Of a stretch of 64,000 nt of DNA, positions 27,491 to 40,012 are shown piece by piece. The stretch spans positions 7,362,501 through 7,426,500 of the forward strand of contig JAQISU010000069.1 in NCBI GenBank assembly GCA_029339505.1. Direction: 5' to 3'. The notes beneath the pieces are model-generated. The model was not told where the DNA came from, made no database searches, and worked only from the letters and a program-made list of their open reading frames with translations. Within the stretch, counting starts at the first letter, position 1. Each line of letters starts with the position of its first letter. The position numbers were made by a program, and so were the translations under genes. The DNA is from Unio delphinus. Lineage: Eukaryota > Mollusca > Bivalvia > Unionida > Unionidae.

Positions 27491-29684
27491 TCCAAAGAAG
27501 CGAATACATCAAGACTGGTTTTATGAGAACAACGCTGCCATTGAAGATCTGCTTGCCAGAAAAAATAAAGCTTTTATGGATTGGCAGAATGACACAAACT
27601 CCATCCCCAAAAAAGATCGCTTCAAATCCTATCAGGCTGAGGCTCAGAGAGAAATCCGCAAGATGCATGACCAATAGTGGGAAAAGAAAGCTGAGGAAGT
27701 GCAAGGCTATGCCGACACTAACAACTCCAAAGAGTTCTACAACGCCATCAAGTCAATTTTCAGCCACACAAAGTCAAGCTCTACGCCCTTACTTGCTGCA
27801 GATGGCAGTACACTAATAAAAGACAAGAATGGCATTAAGGAAAGATGGAAAGAGCACTTTAATCAGCTCCTAAACCTGCCCTCATCAGTCAGCCAATCTG
27901 TTCTTGACCAAATACCCCAACAGCTAATGCTCAACCAACTGGATATTCCGCCAAAGATGGAGGAATTGAGAAGGGCCATTAAACAAACAAACTGTGGCAA
28001 GGCACCTGGAAAGGGTGGTATCCCAGCGGAGGTGTACAAGACTCTCAGTAAGCAGTCTCTGGAGGCATTCTATGACGTGCTAATCAGCATCTGGACGGAA
28101 GAAGAGATGCCAGACGACCTCCGTGATGCATCAATTGTGACCCTCTATAAAAACAAAGGCACATGTATGGACTGCAGTAACTACAGAGGCATCTCCCTGC
28201 TTTCCGTTGCTGGAAAAATACTTGCTCGCATCTTGCTCAACAGGCTTATTGCAGCAGTGTCAGAAAATAACCTCCCCGAGTCTCAGTGTGGTTTTCGCCC
28301 AGACCGCAGCACCGTTGACATGATCTTCGCAGTGAGACAAGTCCAAGAGAAGTGCCTTGAGCAGAACATGAATCTATATGCTGTCTTCGTGCATCTGACA
28401 AAGGCTTTCGATACAGTCAACAGAGATGCACTGTGGGTAGTACTCAAGAAACTTGGTTGTCCTCAAAAGTTTACCAACCTCATCCGGCTCCTCCACATGA
28501 ATGGAGAGATTCTCTCAGATGGCGAACCCTCAGAGAAATTCCCCATATCTAATGGTGTCAAACAGGGTTGTGTACTCGCTCCAGTACTCTTCAACCTCTT
28601 CTTCACACAGGTACTACTCCATGCCATACGGGACATTGACACTGGCATCTACATTAGGTATCGCCTGGATGGATCAGTGTTTGATCTCCGTCACCTAGCT
28701 GCAAAAACCAAGACACTAGAAAGACTCATCATTGATGCACTCTTTGCAGATGACTGCGCCCTCATGGCCCATGAAGAGACTCACCTACAAGCAATCGTGG
28801 ACAGATTCTCTGAAGCCTCCAACCTATTTGGACTCACAATTAGTCTAGGAAAGACAGAAGTCATCTTCCAGCCCGCCCCAAACACTGTCCATTCGCAACC
28901 CTGTATCACCATTGGCGACACGCAGCTGAAGAATGTGGACAGTTTCAAATACCTTGGCAGCACAATATCTAGTGATGGCTCTCTGGACAAAGAGATCACT
29001 GCGAGGACCCAAAAAGCCAGTCAAGAACTAGGACGACTCCTAACCAAGGTCTTGCAGCACAAGGACATACGTCTGTCAACAAAGCTGAAGGTGTACAATG
29101 CAGTTGTCCTCACGTCTCTATTATATGGCTGTGAAACGTGGACACTCTACAGAAGGCACATCAGACAGTTAGAACAATTCCACCAGCGCTCCCTGAGATC
29201 CATCATGCGGATCAAGTGGCAGGACCGAATCACCAACCTGGAAGTCCTTGATAGAGCCAACACAACAAGCATCGAAGCCAAAATAATCCAGGCCCAGCTT
29301 CGATGGACTGGCCATATCATCCGCATGGATCAAAACAGAATCCCAAAGCAGTTGTTCTATGGCGAGCTATTCCTGGAAAACCGAAACCAAGGCCGCCCTC
29401 ACAAGAGGTACAAAGACATCCTCAAGACAAACATCAAGTGGGCAGACCTTCATCCACGCCAGCTCAAGCTCGCTGCCTCAGACAGAAAGCATTGGCGAGC
29501 CCTGACCAGAAAAGCCTGTTCCTCCTTTGAGGCTGACCGTCGCCAGCGTCTTGCTGCAACCCGTGAGAGACGCCACAGAAATGTATCCCAGATACCAACA
29601 ACCACCGGTGTCCCATGCCCCACCTGCAATCGCATGTGTGTATCGGAATTTGGACTCCGGAGTCACATGCGCGTCCATCGTTGA
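27491..29684 (+). pseudogene. LINE reverse transcriptase with C-terminal C2H2 finger
   Basis: From about 27491 the frame reads GPKKRIHQDWFYENN and meets a TAG at 27675-27677, where relatives have Trp in a QWWEKKAEE-type context. It is then open for 668 codons to TGA at 29682. RT blocks in order: GKAPGKGGIPAEVYK; NYRGISLLSVAGKILAR; SQCGFRPDRSTVDMI; AVFVHLTKAFDTV (motif A); SNGVKQGCVLAPVLFN (B); LFADDCALM (C, FADD at 28743-28754); GLTISLGKTEV (D); FKYLGSTISSDGS. Then YGCETWTLYRRHIRQLE, LRWTGHIIRMD, and a terminal finger CPTCNRMC with HMRVH (29616-29681). In motif A the catalytic Asp is His (CAT, 28392-28394), so this copy should be inactive even if the frame were intact. Confidence 0.92.
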
Positions 29685-29731
29685 AGGAAAGTGCACAACT
29701 TGTCTTCCTCGACTCGAGAGACTACCAAGAA

Positions 29732-29803
29732 GATGTATGTATGTATGTATGTATGTATGTATGTATGTATGTATGTATGTATGTATGTATGTATGTATGT
29801 ATG
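29732..29803. repeat. (TGTA)n at the 3' border of the LINE
   Basis: About 17 ATGT units follow the LINE's short 3' leader without a poly(A). Confidence 0.96.
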
Positions 29804-30060
29804 ATGTATGTATATCTGTCTGTCTGACTGTATGTATGTATGCATGCAGGTAGGTAGGTAGGTAGGTAGGTAGGTAGGTAGGTAAGGTAGGCAATTTAGG
29901 TAAGGTAGGTAAGATAGGTAGGTAGGTAAATAAGCATGTAAGTATGTACTATACGTAGGTAGGTGTGTACGTATGTAAGTATGTACTGTACGTAGGTAGG
30001 TGTGTACGTAGGTAAGTATGTACTGTAGGTAGATAGGTGTGTACGTGGGCAGATGTTTAG
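29804..30060. repeat. (GTAG)n and ~35-nt GTAC-rich units
   Basis: CTGTCTGTCTG and TATG words lead into about nine GTAG units (29846-29885). Three to four ~35-nt units with GTAAGTATGTACTGTACGTA and GGTAGGTGTGTAC follow. All are variants on a GTAN theme, so the whole stretch is probably a mutated continuation of the (TGTA)n array. Confidence 0.85.
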
Positions 30061-31950
30061 TTAGACGGATGTGTAGGATATATTCCAAATATTTGTTTCA
30101 TACATGTGAATAGGGCAACCCATGTTTCCACAGCGTATGAATGGAATATACAAAGACAGCATGTCGCACACAAAGTAAGTGTGTTCGCAAATGGAATTCG
30201 AAATAACGGAATAAGTGTAGCCGTGTGTGACTTTGAAATTGTGCTAATACACAATAAATAATTTGCATAATTTGTATTTTATTGTCGACAAATGTAAAAT
30301 TCGTTGTTTTCTGAATTGAATAGTTCTTTTCAAATAAATAGCTACATACTGGTATAATCTACTACCCTAACATTTGTTTCACTCGCACCCCATTCCATTG
30401 AGGGAACAAAGTAGGAAAACGAGGATAGAATACCAGACTAAATATTCGGCAAGCTTTTGATAAGGATCGTCACGTGACAATGAGAAGCATACATTAACAA
30501 GATGCTGATAAAACAACATCAAGATATGCCTGACCTAAAGGTGAATAAACGTAGACTAAATGCATTAATTCATTTTCTTCATTCTTTTTCGATACCAGGT
30601 GTTCATGTCCGTGTGCGAACGAAGTATTTATTTATAAGAAGTTAATCAATCTTGCTGTACGAAAGTTAACATCATTCCAATCCCCGGAAAATATTCAAAA
30701 TACTGCTTTAGAAAAGTTTGATTCAATGAAAAGTATATTTTAAGGGTCCTTTTTCAGTAACTGATAAACGGCTATGTACGTCTAACGCATTACAAAATAA
30801 TAAAGTCAACATCACAGATGAAAGAGGCTGGTGAAACGGCTTGAATTTTTTTTATCATGGTCGAAAAAACGTAAAACGTTTTCCATTGCTTCCTTCCCAC
30901 TCAACCTCTGACCCCTTCCCTTCCTTCCTTCTCTCGCTGTGTTCTTTAGTAACTACGACCACGGAAGACATAGCTGGACAAATATCACAATTAATTTTAC
31001 AATATATTCTCTACATTTATTTCTCAGTACTGACCTATCCACTGTGTGACAATCAATACAAATCATATCTTAATTTAAAATACATCCAAAGATGACTTCA
31101 AGGTGAAGTTCTTGTCAAAAGTTCACCGGCATTGTTTTTGAGAGGCTTCACAATAAACAGAGCAGCATGTAAACAGAACACATATTTCACTTCCGGTTCA
31201 GCACCAAGGCCTTATTACTCAATGTGCACTGTCGCCGAAATACACAGATAACCACTCTCTGAGCTTATATTCTCAAGAATAAACAATTACCTCTAAATCC
31301 CTACCAAAAATGCATTAATATAACTCTTCTATCACCATCAAAATGAGAGCGGAAACAATGTTCTAAAAACAGTAGAACTACATTCGTACTGAACTGGAAA
31401 TACTAATTGCGATGCGATTCCAGCTACATGTGCAGAGTGAGCGATGGGTATACTTAATAAATACTAACCGTCTGAAAGAGAAGTAGAAACGGAAACAGGA
31501 CCGATCATAAGGAAATATACGGAATGCATCAGAGCTATCAAAACGTTTAAAATTGAATAAGCTGAATATAACAGTGGGCTGACGAATTACTTTATCGACC
31601 TCTTCTTCCCCTTGTCAGCTATTACAAAGACACCTATTTATGCGCTGTATACGCTACAAACATAGCTTAGCGCTATGAAAGCAAAATCTAGAGTCAAGAG
31701 TTTCCTTTTACCTTTATAGTCTCAAGAAAAGGTGTTGCCCATCAATAGAAACCCAATCCCATATACAACTATATGCGACCTGGTTTCCGAAATGTTCAAT
31801 ATTTGTCTTTAAAACCTTGTTACTTGTACAATAAATTCCAAGTTTTTTGCCTCTCTTTGATAATAAAATGTCACATATTACCTTTTTTTATAAAGTCTTG
31901 TAGATAATGAAAACAAATAAAAGAAGAGCATGTATGCAAACGATGGGGAG
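30061..31950. other. Unique noncoding DNA
   Basis: An 84-codon plus frame at 30841-31095 and a 65-codon minus frame at 30057-30254 show no known motif. No repeats were recognised. Confidence 0.45.
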
Positions 31951-32330
31951 TTTAGGTTATGAGTTAATTAATTAATTAATTAATTTAGGTTATGAGTTAA
32001 TTAATTAATTAATTAATTTAGGTTATGAGTTAATTAATTAATTAATTAATTTAGGTTATGAGTTAATTAATTAATTAATTAATTTAGGTTATGAGTTAAT
32101 TAATTAATTAATTAGTTTAGGTTATGAGTTAATTAATTAATTAATTAGTTTAGGTTAAGAGTTAATTAATTAATTAATTTAGGTTATGAGTTAATTAATT
32201 AATTAATTAGTTTAGGTTATGAGTTAATTAATTAATTAATTAGTTTAGGTTATGAGTTAATTAATTAATTAATTAATTTAGGTTATGAGTTAATTAATTA
32301 ATTAATTAATTTAGGTTATGAGTTAATTAT
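31951..32330. repeat. TTAA-rich minisatellite, ~12 copies of ~31 nt
   Basis: TTTAGGTTATGAG alternates with runs of four to six TTAA units (GTTAATTAATTAATTAATTAA). The number of TTAA units differs between copies, so unit length ranges from about 27 to 33 nt. Each unit holds a perfect palindrome. Confidence 0.95.
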
Positions 32331-33318
32331 GCTGGAATGGTTACGCAGGAAGGACGGTTAAAACGATACACATGGGTTTTTATTTATAGTCACTTTCTTG
32401 AATCTCCCAAACCAATAGATAAACTTCTTCCAAACTAATTGCTCAACTCATCTTATGCCTTTATAGTTGATTAAAGGGGTGTTATTGTTAACGGAAAATA
32501 ATATGTTGTGACTTGAAACCATTCCTGGTCTAATAGTTTTGAATAAAGCACACAAATCAAATAATGAATCTGGCGACTAGAACAGAAAATGAACAAGAGA
32601 TTGAATTATACATCAGAGAAGAACTGGTTATTACCAATTACGACAAGGACATCACGAGAAACAAATAAATTCTACTGAGTTAATGCAAAGATTAGATGGA
32701 GGAAATGAGCTAAGGATCTAATTGCGATAGTCTTCAAAGCGTCCCGAATTGCTGTACGTACATTAGACTGTTATCAGCTTTTATTTTCATTTTGTTTATC
32801 TGCCCTTGTTCAGCACGACATTTCTCCTGAATAAACTTTGAGTCCACCACTTTTCAGAAACATTTAGTTTCTTCAAATTGTAAAACACCAGCTATATGTG
32901 ATACAGCTAAGAAACAAAACTATTCTGCGGTAGAAATTGAAAGATTATTCCATGGAAAATCGTAATTCTTTATTTGAATTCATAATATGCACTAGATAGC
33001 AGATGCGGAAGCAGCGAAATACAGGTTTTTATTTGCGGTGGGTAAGAGATGATTTTTTCGTGTTTCAATGCTTGTTAACCACGAATATTTATTTTGGAGA
33101 CATCAGCATTGAAATAAATTTGTTTACGGTAATTAGTTTTTAAATATGTCGCCAAGGATGCCATTGCAATACGGTAAATACTTTGACAATGTTGGTAGCG
33201 ATGTAGATATATTTTATCATTTACAAATCCATATTCCACGCATTGAAACACTTGTTAAAATGCCAAAAGGTGGCATCAGTAACGGAAATATTGAAATAAC
33301 ATAACTGATAATAATAAA
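32331..33318. other. Unique noncoding DNA
   Basis: Nothing recognised. Confidence 0.5.
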
Positions 33319-33342
33319 GTTAATAATAATAATAATAATAAC

Positions 33343-33399
<57 letters not shown>

Positions 33400-33410
33400 C
33401 ATCATCATGA
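33319..33410. repeat. (AAT)n microsatellite
   Basis: About 27 triplets with one ACAATA interruption, ending in ATCATCATCATG. Confidence 0.96.
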
Positions 33411-33980
33411 GTCATGTATTGAATAATGGCAATGTTCTCGTTTTGCCCCACTCTGATCTTGTACTAGATTCCGGGTTTCTGGATCTAGTTTTAAGAGCAC
33501 ATGCGCACAAATGAAAGACAATCATCCTCTGATTTAGGCACACCCAAAGTCAAACTCCTGACTGTTTGGTCGTGTCACAGTAATTGTTAACTCCTTTGAA
33601 CAATCATCGTAAAATAAAAATTGAAGTTTCATACAAAAATACTATATAAGTAAGCTGAGATGACATTATGTCTATGAACGGCATGATTATTTTGAAAAGT
33701 TTGATCATCCTCAAAACACATTTTCTAATTCCCAGAGAGAGCGCTACATGAATTGATTTGCAGACTTCGCCCATTGCAAGGCATCAACACAGAAACGATC
33801 TACAGCATTACAGTTTTTGAAGCTCTAGCAAAATGTGGTTATCCTAGAATTTAATTACTGGCAATTTATAATCTAATTTGGGACTGATACTATTCAGATC
33901 CTATGCGTAGTGCTGCTTATTCGTCCGTAAGGGGCTGGTATGGGAGGTAATTAATACTGGCATAAAAGGTAACAAAGACA
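33411..33980. other. Unique noncoding DNA
   Basis: Nothing recognised. Confidence 0.5.
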
Positions 33981-34610
33981 CGTTTACAAGGTCTGGAAAA
34001 AAACAGGGTTTGAAATACAAAATGTGACAAAAAGATTACAGACAATAGCATTTGGGAGAAGAAAGAAACTGACAACCGTATGAATGACTATGACATCAAG
34101 CCTCTCACGAGTGAGCAAAACCGTGACAACCAGATGACAGACCAGAAAGCAAAAGCCAGATAACAGTACGACAGACCACAGCATCAAGTCTACGCGCAGT
34201 AAGCTAAACCTGACATCCAGATGACAGACCAAAACATCAAATTTATGACCAGCAAAAACCTGACAACCATACAACATATCATGCCATCAAGTATATGACC
34301 AGAGAGTTAAACATGACAACCGTACGACAAACCATGACATCAAGTATATGACCAAAATGTTAAACTCTAGCAATGACACCAAATCTATGACTAGAGAGTT
34401 AAAACCTGACAACAGCATATCAAGTTTATGACCTAACTTAAAACATGACAACCCACGACATACAATGATATTACTTCTATGACCAGACAGTTAAAACATG
34501 ACAACCGTACGACTTCAATTACATCACGTATATGACCAGAAAGTTAAAACCTGACAAAGCACGACAAGTCTATGACCAGAAGTTAGAACATGACAAACCA
34601 TGACAAATAA
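33981..34610 (+). repeat. Eroded ~50-nt minisatellite
   Basis: Words CTATGACCAGAGAGTTAAAA, CATGACAACCGTACGACA and CATGACATCAAGTATATGACC recur about twelve times at irregular 45-60 nt spacing with many differences. The minus frame at 33984-34277 is a by-product. Confidence 0.75.
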
Positions 34611-34731
34611 CTTATTACCAGCCGTTCTAAAAACGGCAACAAATGATTGTTGTTGTAATTTTTGTATTGCTTGTACCGCTTTCAATGCATGGTATAATTT
34701 CTGCATTGCTTTTGTTTCTTGTTTGTGGCAG

Positions 34732-34816
34732 ACGTACTAATTTAAAATTCACTGATGTCGAAAGGGCGCCAAGACTTGATACACCATTACATAAGCCATT
34801 TTGTTGTCCAAAGACT
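34732..34816 (+). other. Candidate internal exon (85 nt)
   Basis: A strong acceptor (CATTGCTTTTGTTTCTTGTT, then TGTGGCAG ending at 34731) is followed by 85 nt. A near-consensus donor comes next (AAGACT then GTAAGTTT, GT at 34817). Only one of the three frames is open across it; it encodes TNLKFTDVERAP and RLDTPLHKPFCCPKT, which starts within a codon (third position) and ends at a codon boundary. The composition is more protein-like than nearby chance frames. The upstream in-frame hydrophobic residues would be intron. I recognise no family, and no partner exon was found within the window. It may also be chance. Confidence 0.3.
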
Positions 34817-34822
34817 GTAAGT

Positions 34823-35149
34823 TTTAACGAGCTATATCAATAGTTTGAATTCCAGAGAATAACATTGGGTGGAAGGTATTTGTATATACTTATTTATGTA
34901 ACGAATATGTAAAGTAAGGAATGCTTTTCCATCGTTAAGTTCACTTTTTGGCACGTTTAGTAGCCAAATTCACCCTGCGTATTTATAATGAACGAGCTTT
35001 AGTCGATTTAACTTTGATATAGTTGTGTACAGTAGACAGAAGTATATAGAAAGTAGTCAGTGATACGACGCATCATCGAAAATAACAAGAAATGAATTTT
35101 CTTCCTATATACGGAACATGTTCATAATATTAATCATTTTATTACTGAC
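34823..35149. other. Noncoding DNA
   Basis: No signal recognised between the candidate exon and SINE 3. Confidence 0.45.
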
Positions 35150-35425
35150 CGCACCGGTGGCCTAGAGGTTAGAGCGTCCGCCTCTGATGCGCAAGTCTCG
35201 TATTAGATCCCCAGCCGAGTCATATCAGCACTCAGCATTAAGTGGTTAGCGTTATGACTGCTCGGCCTGGTGTCCGAATAATGCGACGGGGTGGGACACA
35301 ATGCTACATGTCTGAGATCATGATGCTTTAAATTATCCATCACTATAAACTGACACACTGCATACACCGTTTTGATATGATGACAAATTTTTAAAGCTAC
35401 GTTCAAAGTCCAAATTGCACACAGA
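35150..35425 (+). mobile_element. tRNA-derived SINE, copy 3 (internally deleted)
   Basis: Perfect A box region (TGGCCTAGAGG, 35158-35168) but a damaged B box (ATTAGATCCC). After GAGTCATA it lacks the GGTACTAACAGCTGCCTCGC block seen in the other copies and resumes at CACTCAGCATTAAG, a deletion of roughly 45 nt. The rest of the body (CTCGGCCTGGTGTCC, ACTGACACACTGCATACACC) is present. Confidence 0.85.
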
Positions 35426-35440
35426 CACCTTTAACTACAT

Positions 35441-35443
<3 letters not shown>

Positions 35444-35502
<59 letters not shown>
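35444..35502. repeat. (GT)n microsatellite
   Basis: About 29 GT units just downstream of SINE 3. Confidence 0.97.
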
Positions 35503-36151
35503 TCATGAGTTTCTACCATATATATTTTTCGACTATAAATATAATGGTGATGTATAACATCATTGATGCATAAGCAAATATTTAAATATCTTTGTTTATC
35601 TTGCACCAATATTTATAATTAAATGACACTACAGGACTCGTATCTGTGCGAATGAAAGTGATATGTATCATTAAAACTCATACACATCGTGTGCCAAAAT
35701 AGTTTTCGTAAAGTCGTGCAAAACGTCATAGTAACTCGCTGAGACGAGCGTTTTCTATTATTTGTCTCGCAATGGCAAACGAGTAGATCGGCGCATTCTA
35801 CAAAGAGGATTTCATCGTTTGCATCAAATTCAAAACCAGTTCTAACTTACAGTCCTTGAAGTTATGCTTGGTAGAACATGTAATTCCTGAACTATGAATA
35901 GAACGAAACATACACCAACTGGAATGTCCAATTTTTTACTATTATATGTGTAACACTGCCTTAGTGTATTCATTTCCTTTTCTTAGAACTGCTGCTGTAT
36001 AAATATTTCAACTCAGAGAGAGATCAACAGAGAGAAGATATTGTTGTGCAATTCTTTTAACGTGTCTCTTGTCGTGTATTTGCATATTAAGGGAAAAGAA
36101 ACAGTATTCGTTTCATCTAACATTTCCCGCTTTTCGAATAATTGTCACACA
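35503..36151. other. Unique noncoding DNA
   Basis: Nothing recognised. Confidence 0.5.
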
Positions 36152-36215
36152 CATGTATGTATGTATGTATGTATGTATGTATGTATGTATGTATGTATGT
36201 ATGTATGTATGTATG

Positions 36216-36257
<42 letters not shown>

Positions 36258-36264
36258 TATATAC
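36152..36264. repeat. (ATGT)n(AT)n microsatellite
   Basis: About 17 ATGT units pass into about 15 AT units, then ACACATATATATATAC. Confidence 0.97.
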
Positions 36265-38337
36265 TTGGCGTTGTCTTGAACTAACACATGGCTCCGCGTG
36301 AACATTTGGAGCTGGATTTTAGTTTTGACAGATAGTCTGGCAACAGTGATAAATTCCATGCTTGAAAAATTTATTGGGAAACTTTCTCTTCGTCTGAAGT
36401 CGTGGAAGATAAAACAAAATGTGAAATTGGAGGGGTGGGGTTCTTCTAAGCAAATGTCATCTATTGTATGCATGCTTGCCCAATTTTCCGTTCGTTCGAA
36501 GCAATATGTTTATAACTTAACTTATGTATGACTGCAAAAGAGTCACAAATTACGTATGAAGATAAACATATCTCTAGAAACTTGCGGAACTAATAGGAAC
36601 TATTTCGAGATGCCTTCTCGAGAAATCAAAAGTAACAAAAGCCCCTGGTCAGAGGTATTGCGCAACTTGGAAAAACAACACTCGAAACCGCCTCCCGCTA
36701 ATACTCGTTATGTATAGGATGACCTCTACGGTGTGATTTGCCCGGTTAGAAAGGATATGGTAATCTGAGACGGTATCTTGAACAAAGACAACACACGAGC
36801 CCCCGTAAAGATAAAATAAGAATTTAATCAAAACGAAAATCAAAAGAAAGACACAGTAAATTACACTTTCTTTCCTTCTGAATACACTTAGTTCAGAAAC
36901 ACATTAAAACCGAAGTTTAAAATACTAGATACCTTAATTGAATTTCAAACATTAATAAAAATAGACAAATATAGCCGTTAATAGCTGATAGCAAATTTCA
37001 TCACGAAATCGAGTGTTAATTAACATTGGACCACTTGGTAAATTCACAATGACCTGCTCGACTGGTTTTTCCTTCTGCGTGCGTCACGACTTTAGCTTGC
37101 CCTTTGGTTGAACGTGAGATTCCACAACTCTGACTTCTAACTTCTTTTCCCTCCTTGAATCTCGACTTCTCGTTATTTCTCTCTCTTCAAACAAACTATT
37201 TTCCTTTGAAAAGAAAAGGGTAAAACGCCCTAAGTATCTCGTTATGCTTTAAGAGTTGAAATTGTCCGTCCGTCTTTCTGGTTCGAACAATCAGATCTTA
37301 CTATCAGTGTTAACTTTTATACGGCTAGCAAATACTACACAAGTCTTCAGATAAATAGAGCTATACTGCTAATTATCGACATCAGAATTTGGGAAAGTCA
37401 CATATATTCCGGTAAATCATTACGTAAAGTGAGGCAATATATCATAGCACACAATCCATATTCACTAATATGATAAATTCAAAATGAATGTAGCACTTTC
37501 CAATCATAAATGTACACAGCGGGGTTTTTCTACACCACCCATTAACCTACCTAAGTATATAAGGTGAAAATTCTAACTCATGATTCCGAAGTACATTACT
37601 AAATCACGGTACTAACCGAACTATTCATTCAAAAATATGAACACATCATGCATCTGTAATTAAGAAACATCATATCAAAGTACATTATTAAATCAATGTA
37701 ATACCGAACTATTCGTGTCATAGTATCAATATATCATACATCTGTAACGAAGAAAACATCATATAAATAACATCATCATAAAGGTGAATTTGAGTTAAAT
37801 ACCTTGTGTTTTTGGCGTCTTACAAACGTTTTACATTCCGTTTTCCCCTGGAACCACAATTTTACGAACGTCTCTTTTCCTAAAGTCCGCTCGGAGTCTT
37901 CTACTGCGTATTTTTCGGAATTAATACTCCTGACCCTCTCTTACAGAGGTAATTCCTAGACTGCTAAAATTCATGTGGTTCGGGGTATATATTCCCTTCA
38001 ATATTAGGAATCGACCCACCTCTCTGATTTCAGATTGGACCATTCGGAATAAATGATATTCCTACAGACAGTTGGAAAACTGCCTATCAAGATGTCAAAA
38101 ATGCCACCTGGGTTTGAAATAACACCCTACCATTTCTCTCAATCACTTTTTGACAGTTCTACGTGCGAATTTCGTCTTTCAGGTCTGTCATACACCTAGT
38201 TTGTTTTTACTATAAACATAGTACCAATATGACCCAGTTAGGTAAACATTCCTTCGTCCTAACTCTACTCCAAGACAGTTAATTGTCAACTAGACTAAGA
38301 ATTAATTAATTTCACTGACGAAAAATTTGGCACTTGA
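36265..38337. other. Noncoding DNA, possibly old transposon sequence
   Basis: Long frames are absent. The stretch 36640-37260 is somewhat GC-richer and has no repeat. At 37590-37770 two diverged ~90-nt units repeat (GTACATTACTAAATCA with CTATTCATTC and GTACATTATTAAATCA with CTATTCGTGT). I cannot name an element. Confidence 0.35.
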
Positions 38338-38654
<317 letters not shown>

Positions 38655-38878
38655 TTTCTTTCAACTTGTTGAGGATGCTGTAAAATGTCTGTATTGACTT
38701 AGAAATCGATGAGCCAAAGCGACACATCTGTTTTTGTATGTAAATTTATTTACGCGCAAATTATATCCCGGATATTTTACATTAGTAGTTAGAGGCTATT
38801 AAGCTTATTTAGAGAATTATTTAAAAGAAAATGTGTCAGCTGGAAAAGATAATTACATTTATGCATAGCTGTCATTTT

Positions 38879-39514
38879 CTAGTCTTCTTGGTTTAAACCG
38901 CTTGGTTTCAATGTTCGAAGGCGTCGTATCCAGTAAGATTCCTTTTCTTTCCTGGTTTCGGAACTCCAGTTGTGGTTGTGAGCAATTGCAATAAGTGTTA
39001 CATCACTAAAGGTGTGGACAGGGGAGGAGAAGTGTTCTGCGACCGGACTTCTGTATAGCTTCTTTGTTATCCAATCAGATCTATGAAGGTTGATCCTTTT
39101 GTGTAGCCTCTCAATTTTCTCCAACATACTGCAGGCTACAGATCTTACATGTGATGAGATAAATTACATTCTCTGTTTTGCACGTTTTGTTTGGACCATG
39201 TATATTAGTTTTTCTCTCGTCACTGTGCTAGAAAAAGTCCTAGTTTATATCATGTGTTGACAGGTTTTGCACATTTTATCGCGACAGGGGCCAGATTGAC
39301 TCGGGTGCTCTTGATTAGTGATTGGCGCTAGCTTCGCCCTGACTAGGATGTCCTTGGGGTATTTTGGTCTCCGGTAGGCTACTACAGGTTTGTTCGGGAG
39401 GATTAACTTTAGTGCATCCGATGATTCTACGATGGGCCAGTGTTTCCCGATGATTTTACCTGTTTTGGGGTTGTGTGGATGGTAGGTAAGGATAAATGGT
39501 ATCCTATCAGCCTT
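38879..39514 (-). pseudogene. Penelope-like linker and GIY-YIG endonuclease, broken
   Basis: Read across frames, the minus strand gives HWPIVESSDALKLILPNKP, VVAYRRPKYPKDILVRAKL and a Cys motif CRDKMCKTCQH. A degraded start of the GIY-YIG domain follows, then the open part 39127-38879: LHKRINLHRSDW, SPVAEHFSSPVHTFSDVTL, IAIAHNHNWSSETRKEKES and YWIRRLRTLKPSGLN. The last segment is the conserved C-terminal half of the domain, including the Glu of KEKESYWI. Stops and frame changes in the linker and at the GIY start make it inactive. In intact elements this nuclease nicks target DNA for priming. Confidence 0.85.
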
Positions 39515-40012
39515 TTATTTCTTTCCATATTTTAGTAGGTCATCGCAGTTTGTTAGCTTAGCTCTTTTGGTTGCCTCAGTAATCAGGTCCTTGTCGTAGC
39601 CTCGGTAAATTAAATGTTTAGATAGCTCTTCAGACCTTTTTAGGAATGTGTCATCGTCGGTGCAAATTCTGCGTATCCTCAGTGCCTGGCTATATGGGAT
39701 GTTCATAATGCAGTGTTTTGGGTGACAGCTGGTTGGGAGGAGATATTGGTGTTTGTCAGTTGGTTTCGAGTAGATGTCTGTATGGAGTTTGTTTTCTACC
39801 AGTCTGGTTGTTGTGTCTAGAAAAACGTGGTTTAAGTTGGAGACTTCAGACGTGAATTTTATTGAAGGATGGAAGTTGTTTGCCTTTGATATAAAATCAT
39901 CCAGATTCTCTCTTCCATGCTGCCACTTCAGTTCTATATCATCGATAAAGCGTACCCACTGGTATGGTGCAAGTTCAACCGATGCTAATAGTTGACCCTC
40001 TAGTTGTAACAT
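39515..40012 (-). pseudogene. Penelope-like reverse transcriptase, C-terminal part
   Basis: The fragment begins at the junction with the inverted arm. The YxDD-type motif appears as RFIDDIELKW, close to the FIDDI-x-x-x-W form of Penelope-like RTs. NFHPSIKFTSEVS, VFLDTTTRLVENKLHTDIYS, KPTDKHQYLLPTSCHPKH and IPYSQALRIRRICTDDD follow, the conserved thumb-side blocks of this family. The catalytic DD pair is retained. All upstream RT blocks are missing, so it cannot work. The frame ends at 39515 (KYGKK), where relatives continue; the following linker and endonuclease are in other frames. Confidence 0.9.

Larger units (their letters stand above)
26110..29731 (+). mobile_element. Nearly full-length non-LTR retrotransposon (LINE), endonuclease/RT type
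   Basis: The element has a 5' leader of about 340 nt, an apurinic-like endonuclease region, a reverse transcriptase, a C-terminal region and a terminal C2H2 finger, then a 47-nt 3' leader before (TGTA)n. It is clearly GC-richer than its surroundings, which marks its borders. No separate ORF1 protein is visible. The layout and motifs are those of LINEs whose endonuclease part is often misannotated in molluscs as craniofacial development protein 2; I place it near the RTE group from memory. It is young, since only one frameshift and one stop interrupt about 3.2 kb of coding sequence. A catalytic substitution is also present (see the RT entry). Confidence 0.93.
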
